The translations under genes were made by a program, and so were the position numbers. Positions 49,185 through 59,017 of a stretch of 64,000 nt of DNA are shown here, piece after piece. The notes under the pieces were generated by a model, which made no database searches, was not told the DNA's origin, and saw only the letters and a program-made list of their open reading frames with translations. Each line of letters begins with the position of its first letter. The stretch's first letter is position 1. The stretch covers positions 558,001-622,000 of the forward strand of contig BLAL01000252.1 in NCBI GenBank assembly GCA_015698045.1. The letters run 5' to 3'. This DNA is from Rhizophagus clarus. Taxonomy: Eukaryota > Glomeromycota > Glomeromycetes > Glomerales > Glomeraceae.

Positions 49185-51914
49185 ATGGACGTAATGTCGT
49201 TTACAGAATTCGTTAGACGTCCTGGTTTAGGTCGTTTAGGACGTTCTATAAAAATTAGAACAAACTATTTCGAAATAATAGATCTTCCTTTCTCCAATAT
49301 TCATCACTACGATATTGTAATTACACCAGAAGTTCCTCCGACTTTGAATAGGAAAATTTTTCAAATAGCAGAAAATTCTTTTGGTTTAAAAGCTGTATTT
49401 GATGGTCGTAGGAATGTTTATACCTCCAGACCACTTCCTTTTGGTGATTCAATTTATACTTTAGATGTGACTATTCCAGAAGATGATACGAATAATTTGG
49501 GTAAAAGACCTGCTCGTAATTTTAGAATTAGAATTATGAAGGTCGCTGAAATTTATATGGAAGAGATCAATGTGTTTCTTAATGGACTTGGTCGTATAAC
49601 ATCAAATGTTTTGACAGGTTAATACTTATTAATTATAGTTGTCTTTTTTTTTTATAATTACTGTAGTACTAATTTTCTTAAACTTTATTTTATTGTTAAT
49701 TAGGAATTATGGCTCTTAATGTATTGATTCATCATAAACCATCGATGATGTATCCAAAAGTAGGAAGAATGTTTTACACTAACGAGGGTTCCCAACTTCT
49801 TAGCGGAGGTATAAATGCTTGGCAGGGTTATTTTCAATCTGTTAGGCCAACACTTAAGAGGTTGTTGATAAATATCGATTTACATGCTACTGCATTTTAT
49901 GAAAGTGATAGTTTGATACAAATAGTTATAAAAGTGCTCAATAAAGAATCCATTGAAGAACTTAGAAATATTTCGGATAAAGAACGATTAAAGCTTGAAA
50001 AATATTTAAAAAATTTAAAAATTTATTTTACTCATCGTGGAGAAAATGATTCAAAGCGCCGATTAAGAATTACTAAATTAACTAGTACTCCAGCTTCATC
50101 TACAAGATTTGAAGTTGATGGTCAACAAATCGATGTCGTTACGTACTTTGATAATACATATGGTAGAAAACTACAATATCCGTTCCTTCCATGCGTTGTT
50201 GTTCGAAAGGAGACTTATTTGCCAATGGAAATATGTAATGTAGTTGGGGTATGTAAAACCCTTATATATTCAATTATAAAATACAAGCAAAAGAAAATTT
50301 TTTTCTTTTAACCGTATTTTATATTTATTAGGGACAACGTTATATGCGAAAATTGAACGAGAGACAAACGACGGAAATGATTAAATTTACTCGTCAACCA
50401 CCTCAATCACGTGCTGATAAAATTAACCAGGGTATCCAAATTCTTAATTATCAACAAAATGAGTATATACATCAATTTGGTTTTCGGGTATCTAATGAGA
50501 TGGCTATAACTCAAGCAAGAATATTACCCGCTCCAAAATTACATTATCACCCTTCTTCTAGAAATAGTACTTTCACTCCAATGGATGGTTTATGGAATTT
50601 GATGGATAAAAGAGTTGCTACCGGTGCAACACTTGGTTCATGGGCATGTGCTGTTTTTGGAAATGAAAATGATTTTCCAATAGGCGCTGTACAAAAATTC
50701 ATTAGAGAATTGGTTAATGCATGCCAATATATAGGAATGAATATTCCAAATAGGAATCCACCTATACAGCACTGTAATCCTCAAAGTAATATTGAAAGTT
50801 CTTTAAGACAAGTTTGGTTTAAGGCTGGGAACACAGCTAGAGCACAGCCTCAATTAATTTTATGTATTCTTCCAAATACTGGTGTTCCATTATATGCTGA
50901 AATTAAGCGCGTATGCGATACGGTAATTGGCGTTGCTTCTCAATGTATTCAGGGCAAGTACGTAAGGCATGCAGGAAGGGTATACTTTACTAATGTATGT
51001 CTTAAAATAAATGTTAAACTTGGTGGTATGAATTCATTCATTAATCCAAGCCAAATGCCCTTCATTACACAACGCCCGACCATCATAATGGGTGCAGATG
51101 TTACTCACCCTGTTCCTGGTGATCAGAATACTGGTCATCCATCTATTGCTGCTGTGACTGCTTCAATAGATGCAAAAGCATCTCGATATGTTGCTGCGAT
51201 TCGTGTTCAAACTGGAAAACAAGAAGTTATTGGTGATTTAGCAGAAATGGTTAAAGAATTGTTAAAAACATTTTATCAGACTTGTGGAAGAAAACCAGAA
51301 CGTATTTTATTCTATCGAAGCGGCGTTTCTGAAGGACAATTTTCTATAGTCCTGGAGAATGAAATCAAGGCAGTGAAAGGTATATATTTAATTATCTTAT
51401 AATAAGATATTTAAAATATATTTAAAATATGCTTAAATTATTTTTTAAATAACATTTAGCTGCATGCCGATCACTTGAAGCAAGTTATAGACCAACTTTA
51501 ACGTTTGTAGTTGTGCAAAAACGTCATCACACTCGCTTTTTCCCCATTGATAAAAGAGATTGTGATAGAACAGGAAATTGTCCTTCTGGTACAGTAGTTG
51601 AAACAACGATAACTCATCCTTTTGAATTTGACTTTTATCTTCAAAGTCACTCTAGTTTACAAGGGACTTCACGTCCAGCGCATTATCACGTGCTATGCGA
51701 TGAAAATAGATTCAATGCAGACTCAATTCAATCATTAACATACAATTTGTGCTATAATTTTGCTCGAAGTACTCGTGCAATCTCTATTGTTCCACCAGTG
51801 TATTATGCTCATTTAGTTTGTCGTAGAGTAAGATTTCATTCAATATGTAGTGATTCAGCTATCAGCCATGGTTCTGTAAAGTCTGAATTAAGCAAGGTCA
51901 TGTATTTTATATAA
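49185..51914 (+). CDS. Argonaute gene 5 of the array (D-E-S-H tetrad)
   Basis: 826 residues. Exons 49185-49617, 49704-50248, 50332-51379, 51460-51914. The ATG at 49194 ([11 protein letters not shown]) aligns better with other copies, so the true start may be three codons later. It is the most distinct copy: N domain ends [17 protein letters not shown], exon 2 ends GTTGGG so PAZ closes NVVG rather than NVVE, the MID block reads [17 protein letters not shown], and the C-terminus is shorter and different ([24 protein letters not shown]). The tetrad reads D (GADVTHP), E (KQEVIGDL), S (FYRSGVSEG), H (YYAHLV), so slicing is not expected. MID phosphate-binding residues are present. PIWI around the first D is again close to gene 1, suggesting exchange. 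Confidence 0.92.
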
Positions 51915-52540
51915 AGATAGCCAATATTTTTTAAATATACTACGAATTGATCACTAGTTCATTGGTTTGTATATTATTTTAGTATAAAATTTTTCAATTA
52001 AAAGATTTTGAGAAAATATCTAATAATAACCGCACAAACGGAAATCATTTTTTAAGTCTATTATATATAGTGAATTAATACATTAAGACCATAACAGATA
52101 ATGACTAATTACATTAAAATTAAATTTTAAGTGTATGTGTGTAAAACTTTACTACAAAAAATAACTAAATAAGATATGGAATCAAGACATACTTCAAGAA
52201 TATATAATTGTCATCTAACTGATATAATGCATATTATTATACTGTATCCTGCCGAATTTTAAGCATTACTTTTTATCCAAAATAATTATGTTAAAGTGCT
52301 TCCCTTTTTTTGCTAAAAATCGTGCGGTGCATTAAAATGAAGCTGTTTAAGTACCTTAAGTACCGACGGTGTTTATTAGTGTCGTTATGATTTGCTTTAA
52401 TTCAGTGCAATATTCTTAATTTCAACAAAGAAAGTATTTCATACATGAAACGATTTAATTTTTAGTCAATCAATTTAATTGAATTTATCAAATGTAATTT
52501 TCGAGTCAATTAAGAAGCCTATTTGTACGACATTTGATTT
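51915..52540. other. Intergenic region after the Argonaute array
   Basis: 3' flank of gene 5, then AT-rich sequence without a supportable gene. GTACCTTAAGTACCGACGGT near 52351 holds a short palindrome (GGTACTTAAG-like); nothing further. Confidence 0.45.
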
Positions 52541-52560
52541 TAACTGTAATAATTTCTTAG

Positions 52561-52881
52561 GTAATTGATAAAGATACTCGAGGAAATACTTTTAATTTTA
52601 TAATCGCTATTAAACCTGGTGGTTAAAAGGTTTATAGTGTTGTATAATTATAAATACTATCAAAAATTCACAATTTGCAGCTAAATTATGGCCCTTAAAA
52701 AAAAAAAAAAAATTGGCGATACTGACAATAATTTAGTTGAAAGAAGTGTTCACGATTTGAATGATATTTAACCACCATACACAATAACTGTGTTATTACC
52801 AGGTTCTGAACCAATAGATATTTATTTGTTGAGAATATCAGAAAAAAAAAAATTTCTAGAAAAATTTGTGAACGGCCAATA
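52561..52881 (+). pseudogene. Possible remnant of an unrecognised gene
   Basis: Two coding-like scraps. After a TTCTTAG acceptor-like site, 52561-52626 reads VIDKDTRGNTFNFIIAIKPGG and stops. After TTTGCAG, the ATG at 52688 opens MALKKKKKIGDTDNNLVERS, continues to a stop near 52770 and then, in the same frame, PPYTITVLLPGSEPIDIYLL up to a stop at 52881. The second half has convincing protein character (TITVLLPG). A 16-base A run sits right after the ATG. The family is not recognised. It may be a broken gene or exons whose splicing I cannot work out. Confidence 0.3.
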
Positions 52882-52911
52882 ACAATATTACACTTGTATA
52901 TATCAACACGT

Positions 52912-52916
52912 AAAAA
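52912..52916 (-). terminator. RNA polymerase III terminator of the 5S gene
   Basis: Five A on the plus strand give TTTTT directly after the 5S 3' end on the minus strand, as expected for polymerase III termination. Confidence 0.7.
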
Positions 52917-53032
52917 GTTACAGCACCCAGTATTCCCACGTTGTCCCCAACCGTAGTACTGACTGGGCCATCAGTGGCTTAACTTCGGAGATCGGACGGG
53001 TTCCGGTGCTTTTCACTGTGTATGGCCGTAAC
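52917..53032 (-). rRNA. 5S ribosomal RNA
   Basis: About 116 nt on the minus strand. It opens GTTACGGCCATACACAGTGA and closes GGGTGCTGTAAC, so the two ends pair as the 5S helix I (GTTAC with GTAAC). The conserved loop CCGAAGTTAAGCC and the C-box-like GGTTGGGGACAACGTGGGAA are present, marking the internal polymerase III promoter. A T5 terminator follows. It is a single dispersed copy, not next to large-subunit rRNA in this window. Length and helix closure suggest it is a complete, usable gene. Confidence 0.93.
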
Positions 53033-54067
53033 TGGTAAAGAGTTTTAAGATTCAATCATTTAAATTGAAATAATTAAGTTTGAGTTTATGATTAAATTTG
53101 TTCAATGATGTCCAAAATCGGGTTCTATATAATAAATACTGTATGTATGTCATGTTTATTTGAATCATTATACATTATTATTTTTTTTATAACCTATCTA
53201 AATTTATAATATATACATATTCGGCCCGGGAATTTGACAGCATTTTGACAGCTACGGTATCTAATCGCACTTGTTTTTATTTTTTAATTGAGGCATTGTG
53301 ATACGAATCGGAGAAATCTCCGTCACGTGCCCACGCTTAAAATGCTTAAAATCCGCTAAACCGCGGTTTGCTGTTTAGATAAATATCCTTATTTGTTAAA
53401 ATTCATGATTTCTTTGTGTTGTTATTAGGATTAGCCTTTATCCAAATTTGTCATTTGAAACGATATTCATTTCAAATCGTTCATAATCCTTGAAACCATT
53501 AGCCCATTTTGAGGGATTATGGTCCTTTAATGATATCATTAATAAGGATCATTGTAATAATATACTTATTATGTCATTGGGCGTTAAATAATAATAAAAA
53601 AAAACCAAATTTTAATACTTTTTTTTCTTTGTGGCTTTATTCCGTTTTTTTTTTATACGTTTTTATACTTGATCTATCAAATAGGTATAAATTTTATTAT
53701 TTCCGAATTAATATAAGTATTTCCAAAAACACAGTTTCGTTGTGCAAAATTTTTTTTATGCATTTGGATTTGCTTATTGATTCGGTTATTAAATTAACTA
53801 TTTTGATCACATGTTAATTTTAACCTATATAAAAAATTTAATTATTTCAAAGCCACCCTCAAATTTTATTTATGATAATTATTATAAAATAAATTTTTTT
53901 TTTTTGGAAAAGAGAAATAATGAAAAGTTTGTTAATATCCTTTTTTCTTTCTTTTCTTTAAGAAAGCCTTTTTTTTAACCCTAATTACAAATCCCATATT
54001 TCTTTTTTTTTTGTTTTGTTTATTATTAGTATATTACTGGTTACATAACTTACAACAAAAGTTAACA
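53033..54067. other. Intergenic region upstream of ATG4 locus
   Basis: About 1 kb without a supported gene. A GC-richer island at about 53220-53370 includes CCGTCACGTGCCCACG (an E-box-like CACGTG), the palindrome GGAGAAATCTCC and CCGCTAAACCGCGG; it could be promoter DNA for the 5S or ATG4 side, but this is inference from composition. Confidence 0.45.
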
Positions 54068-54426
54068 ATGTCACCAATACAACCAAATAATAATACTACG
54101 CCCTCAATAAAAATTTTTACTCCCCCATCGTCTCCAACGACAATGGCAACAACAACGACAACGACAACAGGGCAAACGGAAGAATGGGATAGCGTTGACG
54201 ATTTTTCTGTAGATTCTTTACCTGCTGAAGAATCTTCTTCTTCTTCAACTAATCAAAGTCCTTTTACACCCGGTTCGCCACCAGAAGAAATAAATGGGGA
54301 AGAAATAAATGAATATGATATGCCAAAGAATTCTTCTACAGAAATTTTACAAAAAGTTGGGTTAGTTGATAATGATTTTGATTCGACTTTTTATATATCT
54401 GGAATATTAGAAAAAAATTTTTTTTA
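54068..54426 (+). CDS. Small S/T/P-rich acidic open frame ahead of ATG4
   Basis: A 119-residue frame from ATG 54068 with real protein character: SPTTMATTTTTTTGQTEEWD, a serine run, SPPEE and NSSTEILQKVG. It may be (a) an upstream exon of ATG4 whose donor I cannot place, (b) a leader-peptide frame in the ATG4 transcript, or (c) a separate small gene. It is followed by 230 bp of A/T runs before the ATG4 start. A GTTAGT donor-like site occurs near 54361. No family recognised. Confidence 0.4.
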
Positions 54427-54655
54427 AGGTTTGGCTTAATTCCTAAAACGGAAAATTAAACAATGTATATGGATAACAATTTAAAAAAAATTTTTTCTTT
54501 CTAAAAATTAATTGTGTCAATAAAAAAAAAAAAAAAAAAAAAATCCTTTCTTAAAAAAAAAAAAGGATTCGGAAAAATTTTTCATTTGTTGTTTTAAATT
54601 ATTTTATTTACCGTTATGCATTTCCTTTTTTTTTTTTTCATTTATTTATATATAT

Positions 54656-57600
54656 ATGGAAAGACATTGGTTCTATAATTCGCGATTAGTTCAATACATG
54701 AAATCAGATGAAAGATCTAGAGTGAAACATAGTTATTCGACGAATCCAATATGGATGCTTGGAGTAGAATATAAATTTACAGGTAAAATTAAAGATCTCC
54801 TGATATAATGTTCCCGATTCTTGACTTTATGTATAATTGGATCAAGTCAATTCTGTAAATGCGTGTGTGCCACTTAGAGGACGGTGGAACGGTTAGTCTC
54901 CCGAAATCCGATAGGGGTGAACATGCTCGAGGCGGACGGGCATCGTCACTATTGAATTATATGTTTGGTTCATCGGAAGAAGATGAGGATTATAATGATA
55001 TACAAAGTAATCATGAACGACATCATAGCGATGATTTTATCCGTACTCATAAATTGGGCAAGTCGCGTTCCTTCTCACAAGCTCCTCATGAAAATGATTT
55101 TCAACAACAACAGCAACAACAGCAGCAACAACAACAACAACAGATGGGTTTATTTTTATTACCAAAACCAAAGCCTAATTCTCCTGGGGTAATTAGACGT
55201 TTAAGATCGCTTTCACTTTCTCGCAGATCACCACCACCAGATCAAAAGTCACAAATTCCAGAATCTAATGATGGTCGTATAATACCCGGTTCTTTAAGTG
55301 TCAAAAAAATAAGGTCATTGTCTTCTAATAGAAAACAAGATATGTCAGATTCACCATCATCCAATTTGCAAAAGGAAACATTTTTAGAGAACAATTCTGA
55401 TCAATTGAGACGATTATCCATGGGTTCAAATCTTTTACGTAAATATTCTTCATATGATAATCAAGAATCTTTAGGACCTAATTCTCAAATTCAAGATAAA
55501 AAGCCTCGAAGAAGGACATTTAGCATTTTTTCTGGTAGAGAGAAATCTAAATATATTAATTCTTCACCTTCAACACGGCTTTATCCACATTTGGAAACAG
55601 AAACAGATTATGATCCAAAATGTCTGCATGATGATTCAAAACGATCAAGTTTTGGAGATATATGTTTTAGTTCAGAAGATGAAAATGAAAGTAATAGTAG
55701 TGATACAATATCGAGACCTGAAGAAATAGATGTAGGAGTTTTAGCCGATGATAATATATCTGTTGAAACTGTGACTCGTGAATCAACGAATTCATTGAAT
55801 TCATTGGATTATCTCGGTGTTTCTATTACAAAAAAAAAATTTTTTAAGGACATTGAAGTTTCTAATGATTCTAATGATACACAAAAAGATCAATCAATAA
55901 TATCGATTCAAACAGATCTGTGGGTTCCTCAGAAAACAACAGAAACAGGTTCAGTAAGGTCTTTACCCCCAACTCCAACAAGTCTATATAGGCCTGATTC
56001 ATTTGGACAATTAAATTCCAATCAACAAAAACTGTTGGATTTCTTGTTGGATTTTCAATCGAGGATATTTTGTTGTTACCGAAAAGAATTTCCCCCAATT
56101 GAACCTGCATTTCATACTACAGATACAGGATGGGGCTGTATGCACAGAACAGGCCAAAGCTTATTAGCGCAAGGATTTTTATGGGTATTGTTAGGAAGAG
56201 GTAAATAGCCGTATGATGATTCAAAAAATTATTTTGTAATTATTATTAAATTTTTTTTTTTTTACAAAAAAAAAAAAAAAATTTAGATTGGCGGTTTCAT
56301 AAATTGCAAACAGAATATGATGTAGTACTTTATAGAAAGGTATTTGGAAAAGGGAGTGAACTTATCAATTATTCTCCTTTCAAGAATTTAAAGAGAAATA
56401 TGAATTTTTTTCTCTATTAGATTTTGCGTTGGTTCATGGATGGGCCTGAGCCAGAACAGTATTATTCTATCCATAATATTGCCCGTGCAGGAATTTCATT
56501 GGACAAGAAAATTGGCGATTGGTTTGGACCGGCCACTGTTGCTCATGCACTGAAGTGAGTTTCTGATATCTTTGTGTAATTGTTTTAAAAGTGATTAATT
56601 AATTATTTATTTCTTTCTTTTTTATTTGTTAGACGATTATCATTGACTCATAAAGAATGTCCTTTAACTATTTATGTACCAACAGATAATACTATTTATC
56701 GCAGTGAAATAATTAATGCCGCAACAGGAGAACATGATGCCAGCGATCAGAAGTCATGGAAGCCAGTTCTTATTTTGCTTTCCGTGAGGTTGGTTAAAAC
56801 ATTTATAATTGGCAAAAAGAATTTTTGTTGATGTATTTTATTATAAAACAGGTTGGGCACAGATAAACTTAATCCAAGTTATTCAGATAACTTAAAGGTA
56901 TAATTCAATGACATACGAGTTGAATATAGATGAAAAAGGAAATTTAAATTTATCTTGTTTTTTAAAAAAAAAATTTAATAGGCATTGTTTACTTTCCCTC
57001 AATTTTTGGGGATTGCCGGCGGTAGGCCTGGTAGATCATTATATTTTGTAGCGGTTCAAGGTAAGTTATCATATTTTATGATATTGAATTTCAGTAATTT
57101 TTATATTTACATGGGTTTATCCTTCAAGATGATGATCTACTTTACCTTGATCCTCACTTTGTACGACCGGCTATAAATCTCAACAAAACCCAAGATTTTC
57201 CGATCGAGGTAAATATCAAAAATATTTATAAAAATCTGTTAATATATTAAAAAAATTTTTATTTTGTAGGACTACCATTCTACTATTGTTAGAATGATGG
57301 AAATATCAGAAATGGATCCTTCTATGTTGCTGGGATTCGTATGTCAAAGTTTTCAAGATTTTGACAATTTATGCGATCGAATTGAAAAAGTAAATATAAA
57401 AATTGTGAATGTATTTTCAAGTTATGATTAAATTGTTACAAACGTATAAAACGTTTATATTTACAATTTTTTTTAGGATTTAAATTCACAATTTCCGTTA
57501 TTCACTATATTGAACGCGTGTCCTATCCCAAAATTATGGCCAAGGAAAAAATCCTTGGGTGATGTTTCACTTAGTGAATTTAGTGATAGATCGCCATCTA

Positions 57601-57845
57601 TAATTATTGAAACAATTGACGATGTGGATGATGATGATTTAGGGGATTTAGAAGACATTATTACACATGAAGAAGATGAGGATGATTGTGTTGTAAGTAC
57701 TAGAGATGATGAGGAGGAAGAAGAAATGATATCTAAACAAGAAATCCTTGGCAATGATGATGATGTTAACATAATTAATAAAAACGAAACTAATAATAAT
57801 AATAGATCAACACATGTAGTAGTTGAAAATTTTGAACTTTTGTAA
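54656..57845 (+). CDS. ATG4: ATG4 cysteine protease of autophagy
   Basis: Cleaves the C-terminus of Atg8 for lipidation and removes Atg8 from membranes. Exons 54656-54782, 54878-56200, 56287-56339, 56421-56554, 56633-56788, 56852-56897, 56982-57060, 57129-57208, 57270-57389, 57477-57845: 829 codons, all junctions in frame. The N-terminal family block [10 protein letters not shown] is at about residues 31-40. The catalytic Cys463 is in [13 protein letters not shown]; the Asp647 and His649 are in YLDPHF. The core blocks [12 protein letters not shown] and [16 protein letters not shown] are typical. Compared with about 400 to 500 residues in most ATG4 proteins, a disordered insert of about 390 residues, including a glutamine tract near 118-131, lies between the first block and the protease core. 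The C-terminus is very acidic and ends ENFELL, an apparent LC3/Atg8-interaction motif. Confidence 0.93.
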
Positions 57846-59017
57846 ATTTACTTATACAATTCAATTATATATATATTATAATTATTATATACAAAAAAAT
57901 AGTTAAAAAATTTGTTATAATTTGGCTTATTATTTTACATTTGTAATTTTACTAATGCTAAATGCCAAATAATTCATGAACAGTTCGTGTAATACAAAAG
58001 ATTTTGCATATAACATATAATAATATAATTTTATATTATTTTAAAATATAATTATTTAAAACATTTAAATACAATTTCTATCAAAATAGAATTTGTATTA
58101 TTATATAGTATTTAAGTCAAATACTTTTCATAAATATAATAATATATATTATAACTAGTAATAAATAATACTTTTTTAAAATTATTTGATATATTATATT
58201 TATTCAGTAAAAATTGGTAAATTTATATTTTAAACAATAATATATTTACATATTTATTAATTTTTTTTTTTATATATATTTATGATTTAATAAGATGGTT
58301 AAAACAAAAATCAGATTTAAAATAATTTGCAATAAATTTTTTTTAAAATGTTATAATGAATAAATATAATTTTATATATCTTTTTTTATATTATTGATTG
58401 ACACTTAAAGAATACTAGAAACTTAATAACTAAATACCTAAAAAAACTAATCAGCAAATATCAAATGGTTGTTAATATAAAAATCAGATCATAATATATA
58501 ATAATAAAGAGGATAAATAATATAATAATAATTAAAAAGATTGAAAAAGAGATTATTTATATGATAATGCAAAAAAAGAAGTGTTGAAAAAATCTTATCA
58601 AACAATTTCTTTCTTTTTTTTTTTATAATTTTCTATCTCTAATTGAAAAAAAGCACACAATCCCAAACCCCTTTATTTCTAAAACCCAAAATATAAACAT
58701 GTTCGATTTATGAAAAAAAAAAAATTTTTTTTTTTGTTTTTTTTTTTTAAGTCGGCCTTCATAAATCATTTTACATTGTAGAGTTTTATCACTCCACCAC
58801 AGGACCTGATTTCAGATCCAATTAAAACATCATTCGTAAACAGACAAGTGGTTATCAAACAATCAATTCAACAAAAAAAAAAAAGAAATAGTAAGATACA
58901 ATCACTCTAGATCTTAAAGAATCGAGATAAAGATAAGTAAGCAAGTCAATATTCAATATACTAGTTATACTCATTCTTTTTTATATCATTTTAGCCCAAT
59001 CCATCTTCTCGTTACAA
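57846..59017. other. Convergent intergenic region
   Basis: 3' ends of ATG4 (+) and the NDT80-type gene (-). AT-rich, with T runs near 58261 and 58735. No gene supported. Confidence 0.55.
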
